This document shows positions 1 to 8,417 of a DNA stretch of 64,000 nt, in pieces (within the stretch, counting starts at the first letter, position 1; each line of letters begins with the position of its first letter). The notes under the pieces are model-generated. The model did not search any database. It saw only the letters and a list, made by a program, of their open reading frames with translations, and was not told the origin of the DNA. A program made the translations under genes and the position numbers. The DNA comes from Actinomycetes bacterium (GTDB lineage: Bacteria > Actinomycetota > Acidimicrobiia > Acidimicrobiales > Acidimicrobiaceae). The stretch is from contig JAKAQL010000005.1 in the NCBI GenBank assembly GCA_021822605.1, forward strand, positions 22,063 to 86,062, written 5' to 3'.

Positions 1-247
1 CGGTGCTGCCTGCACGACCTAGCGCTACCTCCAATACACACAGGCCGCCAGCCATGTCCTCCGCTAGCAAGTCAGGTGCCATGACACTAGCCTCGCGTCC
101 ACGGCTAATCGTGGAAAACTCCATGGCAAGCGCATCATTGAGGGTGCTCGGATGATCGATCAACCAAGTGATCAACTCCTGAGAACCACCGGTCCATACC
201 TCTCGAGCTGATACTCGCACTGGTCTTCCTATGACCTGGTGAGCCAC
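1..247 (-). CDS. 5' end of an unidentified protein, possibly DUF4268/nuclease-like N-terminus (partial)
   Basis: The minus-strand frame stays open from a GTG at 247 to the window edge, giving 82 codons without a stop. The start is supported by an AAGGAGG ribosome binding site 6 nt upstream. A second in-frame GTG at 253 lies too close to that site to be used. The peptide contains AREVWTGGSQELITWL near residue 14 and PDLLAEDMAGG near residue 58, followed by LCVLEVAL. This order (an acidic strand, then a hydrophobic strand ending in Glu) recalls the N-terminal domain of DUF4268/DUF91-type PD-(D/E)XK-fold proteins. The usual E-x-Q/K is not seen, so the family call is tentative. The reading frame itself looks real. 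Confidence 0.6.
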   Translation of the reverse strand, partial: MAHQVIGRPVRVSAREVWTGGSQELITWLIDHPSTLNDALAMEFSTISRGREASVMAPDLLAEDMAGGLCVLEVALGRAGST

Positions 248-591
248 TGACACCCTCCTTGGTAAGGTTACACGTTGCGTCGCTCAAGTTCCGCGTCCGC
301 CCCGGCTCTAACCCAGATATTCTAGCAAGTGCTGGCGCCACGCATGAAATTTCACGGGTTTTACATCAACACAATCGAATAATTAGGATGGGCTTGACTC
401 CACAACAGTACAGAGCGGCTTGCTGATTACAAGGCCGACATCACGCACTAAAAGCGCTGGCACGCCCACTCTCAGTGTGCAAATAGGTGTTGCATCGGTG
501 CGAGAACACTCTGGGGACAACCAAACCATCCTCTTCCCCTGCCAGACCAACAAGCCACCTTGCGAAAGGGACATCAGCTATCGCAGACTGA
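248..591. other. Intergenic region, 344 nt, no gene seen
   Basis: This lies between the start of the partial gene and the hutH stop codon. Short open frames exist on both strands, but none has a convincing ribosome binding site or protein-like composition. It should hold the promoter of the leftward gene, because hutH points towards it from the other side. No clear terminator hairpin with a T-run was found after hutH. Confidence 0.5.
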
Positions 592-2109
592 TTACTGAGT
601 TATCACTTCAATCGGGCAAAACTGGCCAATAGTGCCATCCTCAACGAGCCCGAGTGCCGCTTGGATATCTGGCGCCATAAAGTGATCAACGTCATAGTGC
701 GGTACCACTTGGCGCAGACGAGCGATGACTTCGAGCAGCGTTGGACTGGTCTTGACCGGTGAACGCAGTTCGATCCCCTGCACCGCGGCTAGGAGCTCGA
801 TTCCGACTATGGTGGCCACGTTCCGTGCCAGCGGAGTCAGCCGACGCGCTGCGAAGGTAGCCATAGAGACATGGTCTTCCTGGTTAGCCGAGGTGGGGAG
901 GGAGTCAACCGATGCCGGGTGAGCGAGGCTCTTGTTCTCAGATGCAAGTGAAGCAGCCGTCACATGGGCAATCATGAAACCCGAGTTGACACCTCCGTTG
1001 CGGACGAGGAAAGGTGGAAGTCCACTCAGCGTGGCATCAATCAAAAGAGCTATTCTCCGCTCAGCAAGTCCCCCGACCTCACTCGCAGCTATCGCCAGAA
1101 AATCACAGGCCATCGCCACCGGCTCGGCGTGAAAGTTGCCTCCTGAAAGCACCTCGTCCGTCTCGGAGAAGACCAGCGGATTATCAGAGACCCCATTGGC
1201 CTCGACCAGTAGCCGTGCTGCGGACCATTGGAGCACCTCAAAGGAACTTCCCATCACCTGAGGTTGACACCGAAGGCTATACGGATCCTGAACTTTTTCA
1301 CAATCTTGATGCCATTGGGTGATACCAGAGCCAGCGAGCAGGGTGAGGTAGGCCTGTGCGGCGATCTTCTGTCCAGCGTGCCCGCGGACCTCTTGAATTC
1401 TGGCGTCGAATGGCACTACCGAACCTGCTGCTGCATCCACACTGAGTGCACCGGTCACTACTGCCGCACGGGTTGCGTTGTCGATTGCAAAGAGCCCCTC
1501 AAGCGCCAGCGCCGTGGAGACCTGCGTGCCGTTTAACAAGGCGAGGCCCTCCTTCGGTCGAAGCACAAGTGGGCCCAGGCCAAGCCCGGTCAGACACTCC
1601 AACGCAGCCAGCTTCTGCCCGTGAAGACGCACCTCGCCCACTCCGATCAGAGCAGTGGCTAAGTGGGCCAACGGCGCCAGATCCCCCGATGCCCCAACCG
1701 ATCCCTGCGACGGGATCACGGGAAGGATGTCGTGTATCAGCAAGGCGATCAACATCTCCATGAGCTCAACCGAGACTCCCGAGTATCCCTGCGCAAGACT
1801 CGCAATCTTGAGGAGGAGCACCATGCGCACAACGGTATCGGGGAGTGGATCTCCTACACCAACGGCATGGGAGAGCACAAGGTTGCGTTGCAAGAGCTCG
1901 AGCTCCGAGGGTGGTATTTGTGTATTCGCTAGACGTCCAAACCCTGTATTGATGCCATAGGCGGGTGCACTCGCTTGTGCGATGCCGGTGACCGTTTCGG
2001 CTGATGAGCGGATCCGTTCCCACGCCTTCTCCGGCAGCTGTAGGCTATCGACCCCTCCTCGCACTCTGCGTAGCTGCGACAGCGTCAAGGATCCCGGCTC
2101 GATGTTCAT
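592..2109 (-). CDS. hutH: Histidine ammonia-lyase
   Basis: The product (505 aa, normal length for the family) deaminates L-histidine to trans-urocanate, the first step of histidine degradation, in the cytoplasm. The Ala-Ser-Gly triad that cyclises to the MIO electrophile is at residues 140-142 in GSVGASGDLAPLAH. Other family blocks are YGINTGFG near 51 and the Asn-rich ANGVSDNPLVF and GGNFHAEP segments. The ATG is preceded by AAGGAG with suitable spacing. No hutU, hutI or hutG lies in the window, so the gene stands alone here. Histidase may serve nitrogen supply, or the other hut genes may be elsewhere. Phenylalanine/tyrosine ammonia-lyases share the fold, but the sequence reads as HutH throughout. 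Confidence 0.95.
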   Translation of the reverse strand: MNIEPGSLTLSQLRRVRGGVDSLQLPEKAWERIRSSAETVTGIAQASAPAYGINTGFGRLANTQIPPSELELLQRNLVLSHAVGVGDPLPDTVVRMVLLLKIASLAQGYSGVSVELMEMLIALLIHDILPVIPSQGSVGASGDLAPLAHLATALIGVGEVRLHGQKLAALECLTGLGLGPLVLRPKEGLALLNGTQVSTALALEGLFAIDNATRAAVVTGALSVDAAAGSVVPFDARIQEVRGHAGQKIAAQAYLTLLAGSGITQWHQDCEKVQDPYSLRCQPQVMGSSFEVLQWSAARLLVEANGVSDNPLVFSETDEVLSGGNFHAEPVAMACDFLAIAASEVGGLAERRIALLIDATLSGLPPFLVRNGGVNSGFMIAHVTAASLASENKSLAHPASVDSLPTSANQEDHVSMATFAARRLTPLARNVATIVGIELLAAVQGIELRSPVKTSPTLLEVIARLRQVVPHYDVDHFMAPDIQAALGLVEDGTIGQFCPIEVITQ

Positions 2110-2298
2110 GGCTCTCCTTCATGGTAAGTAAATCTTGGTGGCATTGATAACCACGCCGGCAACGTATCCCAGAGTGCTCACGCGGCCACCACCCCTCTGC
2201 GGCCGAGAACGGCGCCCTGCGTGATCAGACTCTTCACTCCTGCGATACTAGCGAACCTCAGTCGTACGCCTCTCACCACCAGAGAGCACACTCACTCC

Positions 2299-2799
2299 TC
2301 AGCTCGCAAACTCCAAACGGTAACAGAGGAGGTCGACCTGTGGAGAGCTGAAGTCACGTTCCGGCATTCTGGTGAACCCCCGTCGTTCGTAGAGGTGTTG
2401 GGCGGCGTACATCCTCGTATCCGTATGGAGCACTACCGCAGTTTTTCGATGAGCCCCCGCGATAGCGAGGCACTCATCCACGAGAGCACCTCCAACTCCG
2501 TGTCCATGAACCTCCGGTGTCACACCGAGCATGCGGATGCCCGCCTCTCCAGGCCGGAGACTCTCAGCCAAATCAGAGCTCTCGTCGAGCACGAGCGAGA
2601 CACAACCTACCAGTTGATCATCCAGCAGGCCAACCAGCACCGTTGCCTCGCCGATGCGCCGATCGACCTGGGACACATGATCGATGTAATCCCCATCGGT
2701 ACCTGGGGGATAGAACTGTCGATAGGCACTCCGAAGTACTAGGCCTGCTCGATCAGCCTCCGTCATCTGGATCGGTCTAACCTCAATTCCTTGGGACAT
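2299..2799 (-). CDS. GNAT family N-acetyltransferase
   Basis: This 166-aa single-domain GNAT protein is predicted to transfer an acetyl group from acetyl-CoA to an unknown amine. The acetyl-CoA binding motif A is visible as LGVTPEVHGHGVGGALVDE (residues about 91-109), with the Q/R-x-x-G-x-G loop in the form HGHGVGG. Motif B follows as AAQHLYERRGFTR. The ATG is preceded by AAGGTGGAG. It is divergent from the peptidase-like gene at 2859, with about 60 nt between the starts, so the two promoters overlap. The substrate cannot be told from sequence. Confidence 0.85.
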   Translation of the reverse strand: MSQGIEVRPIQMTEADRAGLVLRSAYRQFYPPGTDGDYIDHVSQVDRRIGEATVLVGLLDDQLVGCVSLVLDESSDLAESLRPGEAGIRMLGVTPEVHGHGVGGALVDECLAIAGAHRKTAVVLHTDTRMYAAQHLYERRGFTRMPERDFSSPQVDLLCYRLEFAS

Positions 2800-2858
2800 A
2801 GCTCCACCTTAGGGCCTTTGTGGTGCCCGGGCGCTGCCTACAATCCTACAATGGAGCC

Positions 2859-3590
2859 ATGACAGTAGATCGACAGCCCACCATCCTCGCGACCTCCGGC
2901 GGTCTCATTCGCGGAAACCGCACAGAGGTAGCCTTTGGACCGTTACTCCACTACGCCCTCGACTTGAGTGGCGCCGCGCACCCAAAGCTTGCCTACCTTG
3001 GCACCGCCATGGGGGACGATAGTGCACGCGGGTTGCGCATGATCGAAGCGGGGCGGTCGGTGGGGGTCCCCGTCGACCTATTGAATCTCTTTCCCATGCC
3101 TAATGTCGATGATCTCGAGGACTACCTTCTCAGTCACGACGTCATCTGGGTTGGCGGAGGGAGTGTTGCCAACCTGCTCGCACTGTGGCGTCTGCATGGA
3201 CTCGACCTCGCCCTCAGGCGAGCGTGGCAGGCCGGTGTGGTCCTTGGCGGAGTCTCTGCTGGCTCTCTGTGCTGGCACCAAGGAGGAACGACCGACTCCT
3301 TCTCGCCTGAACTCTCCCTCATCACCAATGGTCTTGCATTTCTACCCTACTCAAACGGCGTTCATTACGACTCAGAGCCGCGGCGCCGGCCGCTGTTTCG
3401 TCAGCTGATTGCCCAAGGCCTCCTCTCCGACGGGTACGCGACCGAGGATGGCACTGGCCTCGTATTTCGTGGTACGACTTTGGTTGAGGCAGTGACCGAG
3501 GTCAAAGGCAAGCTCGCCTACTCAGTCCAGCGCCGCGGAACTGAGGTCGACGAGCAGCCGCTAGAGACGCGCCCGCTAGCAGGCGGTTAG
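2859..3590 (+). CDS. Peptidase E / cyanophycinase-like protein (family S51)
   Basis: The product is about 243 aa from the ATG at 2859. A GTG at 2820 would add 13 residues of unlikely composition. The class I glutamine-amidotransferase-like fold of S51 peptidases is shown by the N-terminal ILATSGGLIRG, the VIWVGGGSVANLLALW loop and the nucleophile elbow GGVSAGSLCW, whose Ser is the expected catalytic residue. The His-containing NGVHYDSEPRRRP segment follows. Family members cleave Asp-X dipeptides or cyanophycin. The size fits dipeptidase E better than cyanophycinase, but substrate specificity is not settled. It converges on tal across about 80 nt. Confidence 0.85.
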   Translation: MTVDRQPTILATSGGLIRGNRTEVAFGPLLHYALDLSGAAHPKLAYLGTAMGDDSARGLRMIEAGRSVGVPVDLLNLFPMPNVDDLEDYLLSHDVIWVGGGSVANLLALWRLHGLDLALRRAWQAGVVLGGVSAGSLCWHQGGTTDSFSPELSLITNGLAFLPYSNGVHYDSEPRRRPLFRQLIAQGLLSDGYATEDGTGLVFRGTTLVEAVTEVKGKLAYSVQRRGTEVDEQPLETRPLAGG

Positions 3591-3673
3591 GCCAAGCCAA
3601 CACCTGGTGTCACCAGTCCAACAACCTACACCCCGCTCGATGAGCGACAGCAGTAGATGCGCTAGTGCTCAAC

Positions 3674-4750
3674 CTAGTGCTTGAGCTTCTTACTCACCGA
3701 GTCCAGGAGCGCATTCCAATCGTCGGTAAAGCTTTTGGCACCCTGTACCTGGAGATCGCTCGCCAACCTCTCCAAGTTCAATCCTGCAGCTGCAAGACGG
3801 CCGCACGCCTCCTCTGATCGGGCAAGTGCGTCGTCACCCAGGATCGAGGCAACCTCTCCATGATCGTCGAAGGCCAACAACGTGGCCTCAGGGATTGTGT
3901 TGATGGTCCCGGGCGCTGCCAAGGCTGAGACATAGAAGGTATCGGAATAGGCAGGATCCTTCGTCGAGGTCGATGCCCAGAGCACCTTTTGCATACGATC
4001 CGCTCCATTGCAAAGATCCTGGCACCGCTGGGTCGCCAGTATCCGTTGATAAGCTGCCCAGATGCCCTGCATCACCGCAAGCCCAGTCGTTTGGACAAGC
4101 TCTGGAGGCAACTTCGGGTTGGCGGCAGAGTCCCATCGGGAGACGAAGACTGAAGCGACAGACGGTACATCAAGACTAAGACCGGCTCGTTGACGCAACT
4201 CGAGTCCATCGAGGAATGCGGTTGCAGCCGCGACATAGTGCTCCACACCGAACAGGAGGGTCACGTTCACTCCGATGCCATCGGCGATCAGATCACGTAT
4301 GGCCTGAGCACCAGCCTCGGTGCCCGGCACCTTCACCAACACATTCTCGGTGTCGAAACGACTCCGAAGGCGTCGTGCCCACGAGATCGTCTCGGGCACC
4401 GAGTTCGCATACTCAGGTGGGACCTCAATCGAGACATAACCATCGCGACCGCCACTGGCCTCCCACGCCCCGTGGAGCAGCTTGGCGGCATCGGTGAGGT
4501 CGACGATAGCTAGCTCATAGACCATCTCCTCCGCATCAAGTACGCCTTCTGACTCGAAGCGGCGAAGCGCCGTGTCGTAGTCCTCCGAATGACCGATTGC
4601 ATGCGCCAGAATCGATGGGTTGGACGTAAGGCCCGTCACTCCAACATCGGTGACGTAGTGGGCTAACGTTCCGGAATCGAGCAACTTCCTTGAGATCGAA
4701 TCGAGCCAGACGCTCTGGCCTACGGCTGCTAACGAACGTACACCCTGCAT
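3674..4750 (-). CDS. tal: Transaldolase
   Basis: Transaldolase (358 aa) moves a dihydroxyacetone unit between sedoheptulose-7-phosphate and glyceraldehyde-3-phosphate in the non-oxidative pentose phosphate pathway. TSNPSILAHAI near residue 43 is the N-terminal family signature. The Schiff-base lysine sits in NVLVKVPGT, and the product shows the longer actinobacterial form. The ATG overlaps the tkt stop as TAATG, and the ribosome binding site GGAGG lies inside the tkt 3' end, so translation is probably coupled to tkt. It is the last gene of the leftward ppk-CYTH-ppx-pgi-tkt-tal run. Confidence 0.95.
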   Translation of the reverse strand: MQGVRSLAAVGQSVWLDSISRKLLDSGTLAHYVTDVGVTGLTSNPSILAHAIGHSEDYDTALRRFESEGVLDAEEMVYELAIVDLTDAAKLLHGAWEASGGRDGYVSIEVPPEYANSVPETISWARRLRSRFDTENVLVKVPGTEAGAQAIRDLIADGIGVNVTLLFGVEHYVAAATAFLDGLELRQRAGLSLDVPSVASVFVSRWDSAANPKLPPELVQTTGLAVMQGIWAAYQRILATQRCQDLCNGADRMQKVLWASTSTKDPAYSDTFYVSALAAPGTINTIPEATLLAFDDHGEVASILGDDALARSEEACGRLAAAGLNLERLASDLQVQGAKSFTDDWNALLDSVSKKLKH

Positions 4751-6735
4751 TATTTACCTCCAAGTATTTCGCGGACTGACCCGGCGACCTGCCTCGGCGT
4801 GAAACCAAAAGCCTCAAGGACCTCATCCTTGGGACCAGAACCACCAAAGCGATTCATGCCAATCACCGCATCGACAAATTCATACCAACCAAAAGCTGAC
4901 GCCGCCTCGACGGCGATGCGTGGCACAGCTCCGAGCAGCTCATCCCGGTCAGTGACGGGGAGATTTCGAAGCAACTCAAGCGACGGCACCGAGACAACCC
5001 CAGCCTCAATGCCGTCGGCGAGAAGCAACTCAGCTGCACTGAGCGCCAGACTGACCTCTGACCCTGTAGCCACCAGCGTTGCGTCCTTGCCCTGCTGCAA
5101 GCGATGGCCTGCCAAGGAGGCCGTATCGATGTGCTTGGTTCCCGCGAGCACCGGGAGAGCCTGACGAGAGAGGACAAGCGTTGTTGGACCGTCTTGCCTG
5201 CCAAGCGCAAAAGCGAGGCTCGCAGCGGTCTCCCGCGCATCTGCTGGCCGAAGTACGACAATGCCTGGCATGGCCCGAAGCCCCGCCAACTGCTCAACGG
5301 GTTGATGGGTGGTTCCGTCCTCACCGAGGGCGATAGAGTCGTGTGTAAAGATAAAGAGCGTGTGAAGCTCCATGATCGAGGAGAGCCGCAGGGCGGGCTT
5401 CAGGTAGTCGGAGAAGACAAAGAAGGTACTTGCAAAGGGGAGGAATCCACCGTGGGCCGCGATCCCATTGGTGATCGCTGCCATTGCGTGTTCGCGCACT
5501 CCAAAGTAGATATCCCTGCCCGCATACGTTGGCCAGGTGACCTGCGTATCGAGTCTCGTCTCTGTCGAACTCTCGACATCGGCTGCTCCACCGAGAATCT
5601 CTGGGATGACTGCGGCAGCAGCACGAAGTGATTTCCCGAGCGCCACCCGCGTTGAGATCGACGCCCCATCGTCAAAGGTCGGCCACTCGAACTCTGCCCT
5701 ACCGAGGTGGCCATCGAGGACACGGCGCTGGAACTCTTCCCAACGGGGCGGATCGATTCGCGAGGCCTCGTCACAGCGCTCTTTCCACGCCGCGTACCCG
5801 GTATCTCGATCGGGGCGCCAGGCAGAATAGGCCTCTTCCGGGACGACGAAGGGCGGATGTGGCCACTGCAGCTGTTCGCGTGTCGAAAGGACAGCCTCAG
5901 CGCCCAGTGCGGCACCATGAGATCGGTGGTCATCGTGAAAAGGACTGCCAATTCCGATATGAGAGTTCATGATCACCAGGGTCGGCTGACCTCGCGTCTG
6001 TGTCGCCATGGTCAAAACAGCATCAACCTGATCAAAATCGTCGACATCGGTAATTCGTAGCACCCGGAATCCATAGGCCAGGTAGCGCGCGGCAACCTCT
6101 TCGTTGAAGGAGAGCTCGCTCGGACCATCGAGGGTAACGGCGTTTGAGTCATAGAGGATGGTCAGCTTCTCAAGGCGTAGATGGCCAGCGAGGGAGCAGG
6201 CCTCTGACGCGATGCCCTCCATCATGTCACCATCTCCGCAGAGCACCCAGGTGCGGTGATCCACCACCGGTGCGGATGCTACGTTGAACTGGTCAGCCGC
6301 CATTCTCTCGGCGAGCGCCAATCCAACCGCGTTCGCGACACCTTGGCCAAGGGGGCCAGTGGTGACCTCCACTCCCGGGGTCATCCCTCGCTCGGGATGC
6401 CCTGGGCAGCGCGACGGGTATCGGCGGAACTGTTTGAGATCCTCAAGCGTGAGATCATAACCATTGAGATGGAGGGCGCCATAGAGCAGCATCGACGCAT
6501 GTCCACCCGAGAGGACAAACCGATCCCGATCCGCCCAATCCGGTCGAGCTGGATCGTGGCGCAGAAACCGAGTGAAGAGGCGATAGATGACCGGAGCCAT
6601 AGCAAGTGGTGTGCCCGGGTGTCCGGAGTTTGCAAGCTCAACAGCGTCAACCGCCAAGAAGCGCAACGCATTGGATGCAACGTCAAAGATATAAGGCGCG
6701 CGTAACCCTCCAAAGTCTTGCTTGTGATCGGTCAT
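4750..6735 (-). CDS. tkt: Transketolase
   Basis: Transketolase (661 aa) is thiamine-diphosphate dependent and transfers two-carbon ketol units in the pentose phosphate pathway. The ThDP/Mg motif is GDGDMMEG followed about 30 residues later by YDSNAVTLDG. The N-terminal ANSGHPGTPLAMAP and the TTGPLGQGVANAVGLA blocks are typical. The C-terminal pyrimidine domain has GVREHAMAAITNGIAAHGG. The stop overlaps the tal start by 1 nt, and the start overlaps the pgi stop as ATGA. Confidence 0.96.
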   Translation of the reverse strand: MTDHKQDFGGLRAPYIFDVASNALRFLAVDAVELANSGHPGTPLAMAPVIYRLFTRFLRHDPARPDWADRDRFVLSGGHASMLLYGALHLNGYDLTLEDLKQFRRYPSRCPGHPERGMTPGVEVTTGPLGQGVANAVGLALAERMAADQFNVASAPVVDHRTWVLCGDGDMMEGIASEACSLAGHLRLEKLTILYDSNAVTLDGPSELSFNEEVAARYLAYGFRVLRITDVDDFDQVDAVLTMATQTRGQPTLVIMNSHIGIGSPFHDDHRSHGAALGAEAVLSTREQLQWPHPPFVVPEEAYSAWRPDRDTGYAAWKERCDEASRIDPPRWEEFQRRVLDGHLGRAEFEWPTFDDGASISTRVALGKSLRAAAAVIPEILGGAADVESSTETRLDTQVTWPTYAGRDIYFGVREHAMAAITNGIAAHGGFLPFASTFFVFSDYLKPALRLSSIMELHTLFIFTHDSIALGEDGTTHQPVEQLAGLRAMPGIVVLRPADARETAASLAFALGRQDGPTTLVLSRQALPVLAGTKHIDTASLAGHRLQQGKDATLVATGSEVSLALSAAELLLADGIEAGVVSVPSLELLRNLPVTDRDELLGAVPRIAVEAASAFGWYEFVDAVIGMNRFGGSGPKDEVLEAFGFTPRQVAGSVREILGGK

Positions 6736-8387
6736 GTAGGTCGTCCTCTCATATGTCGGTAACGTGAAACGAGGTCTGCCGTCGAGGTATCGAATGGGTC
6801 TAGAACTGGGGCGCCAGCCGAGGTCAGGATTGGAACGAGCTCGGAGGCAAGTTCCTTACCGAGTTCGACACCCCATTGGTCAAAGGAATCGATTCCCCAA
6901 ATGACACCCTGAGTGAAGACGCTGTGCTCGTAGAGAGCGATGAGCGCTCCGAGAACCTCTGGGGTCAGCCGCTGGGCAAGTATTGTCGTTGTCGGACGGT
7001 TACCGGGCATACGGCGAGCCGGGCGCAGTTGAGCAGGGACACCCAGCTCCTCGAGCTCGGCATCATCACGTCCGAAGGCAAGGGCTCGAGTCTGCGCAAG
7101 TCCATTGGCAAAGAGCAGATCCTGCTGAGCGTCTGGACCGCCAAGGGGTTCTGCGAACAGAATGAAGTCCGCGGGAATGAGGACGGTGCCTTGGTGAAGG
7201 AGTTGGTAGAAGGCGTGTTGCCCATCGGTGCCAGGTTCGCCCCAATATACCGCGCCGGTGTCGTAGTCAACTGTGGCACCATCGATACGTACCGACTTGC
7301 CATTTGACTCCATTGTCAGCTGTTGGAGGTAGGCAGGGAACCTTGCGAGGCGTTGGCTATACGGCAGGATTGCCTGCGACTGTGCTCCGAAGAAGTTTCG
7401 ATACCAGACAGCCAGGAGACCGAGCAGTACCGGTACGTTGTGCGATAGTGGCGTCTCCCTGAGATGCTGGTCAATACTTGCAAAGCCACGGAGAAAGGAC
7501 CGAAAGCGCTCCGGTCCAATCGCGAGCATGATAGCCAAACCCACCGCCGAGTCGACCGAATACCGACCACCGATGAAGTCCCAGAACCCAAACATATTTT
7601 CAGTGTCGATGCCAAAGCTGGAGACGAGATCCGCATTAGTAGAGACGGCCACAAAGTGTTTCTCGACAGCATCCTCGTGTTCTCCTAGGGCCTTCAGTAA
7701 CCACTGGCGCGCAGCCTTTGCATTGGTCAGCGTCTCGAGGGTACCAAAAGTCTTCGAAACGACCACAAACAGCGTCGTCTCCGGATCACAACGGTTGAAA
7801 ACCTCATCGATAGCGATGGGATCGATGTTCGAGACAAAGTACACGGCGCGACTCTTATCGCTAAAGTCGTACAGCGCCTTGGTCACCATGGCCGGGCCGA
7901 GATCCGACCCTCCGATGCCGATATTGACGATCGCGGTGAAGGGTTTGCCCGTGCACCCAACCCTTTGGTTTGCACGCACCGCTCGCGCAAACTGTTCCAT
8001 TCTGGTGAGTACTTTCTCCACCTCGACCCCAACGTCGATGCCATCGACCGGGCCAGCGAGGTTAGCCCCATTGCGCAACGCAGTGTGGAGAACCGCACGA
8101 TCCTCGGACACATTGATATGTTCGCCAGTCAGCATGGCGGTGATCGCATCTGGAAGGAACCTCGCCCTCGCCAGATTCTCGAGAAGCACTAGCGTCTCTT
8201 GGCGAATGAGGTGCTTCGAGAGATCGATATGCAGGGGCCCAACTTCAAAAGTACTCCAAGCGAGTCGTCCAGGGTCCTCTGCAAAGAGGTGGCGCAGATC
8301 GGTCTTGGCCAGCTCCTTGGCATGGCCAACCAAAGCAGCCCACTCGGGAAGTTGACGAGGCGAAACCCCTATCACCGGATACGGCAC
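6732..8387 (-). CDS. pgi: Glucose-6-phosphate isomerase
   Basis: Phosphoglucose isomerase (551 aa) interconverts glucose-6-phosphate and fructose-6-phosphate. Both family signatures are present: FIGGRYSVDSAVGL in the middle and GTDGQHAFYQLLHQGT (with the catalytic His) in the C-terminal half. VSKTFGTLETLTNA is the phosphate-binding SIS segment. The start is GTG at 8387, behind GGAGGAAAAC. It lies 30 nt downstream of ppx and overlaps tkt by 4 nt (ATGA), feeding fructose-6-phosphate to Tkt and Tal. Confidence 0.96.
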   Translation of the reverse strand: MPYPVIGVSPRQLPEWAALVGHAKELAKTDLRHLFAEDPGRLAWSTFEVGPLHIDLSKHLIRQETLVLLENLARARFLPDAITAMLTGEHINVSEDRAVLHTALRNGANLAGPVDGIDVGVEVEKVLTRMEQFARAVRANQRVGCTGKPFTAIVNIGIGGSDLGPAMVTKALYDFSDKSRAVYFVSNIDPIAIDEVFNRCDPETTLFVVVSKTFGTLETLTNAKAARQWLLKALGEHEDAVEKHFVAVSTNADLVSSFGIDTENMFGFWDFIGGRYSVDSAVGLAIMLAIGPERFRSFLRGFASIDQHLRETPLSHNVPVLLGLLAVWYRNFFGAQSQAILPYSQRLARFPAYLQQLTMESNGKSVRIDGATVDYDTGAVYWGEPGTDGQHAFYQLLHQGTVLIPADFILFAEPLGGPDAQQDLLFANGLAQTRALAFGRDDAELEELGVPAQLRPARRMPGNRPTTTILAQRLTPEVLGALIALYEHSVFTQGVIWGIDSFDQWGVELGKELASELVPILTSAGAPVLDPFDTSTADLVSRYRHMRGRPT

Positions 8388-8417
8388 GTTTTCCTCCGAT
8401 CCATTTTCACTTCCATC

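Noticed and set aside
2221..2742. 173-codon plus-strand frame opposite the GNAT gene
   Set aside because: GNAT motifs on the minus strand are clear; the plus frame is a compositional shadow.
3604..3616. CTGGTG-T-CACCAG dyad between the convergent peptidase and tal genes as a terminator
   Set aside because: The loop would be a single base and no T-run follows on either strand.
7438..8355. 305-codon open frame on the plus strand opposite pgi
   Set aside because: It is antisense to a well-supported gene, has no ribosome binding site and a Ser/Arg-rich shadow composition.
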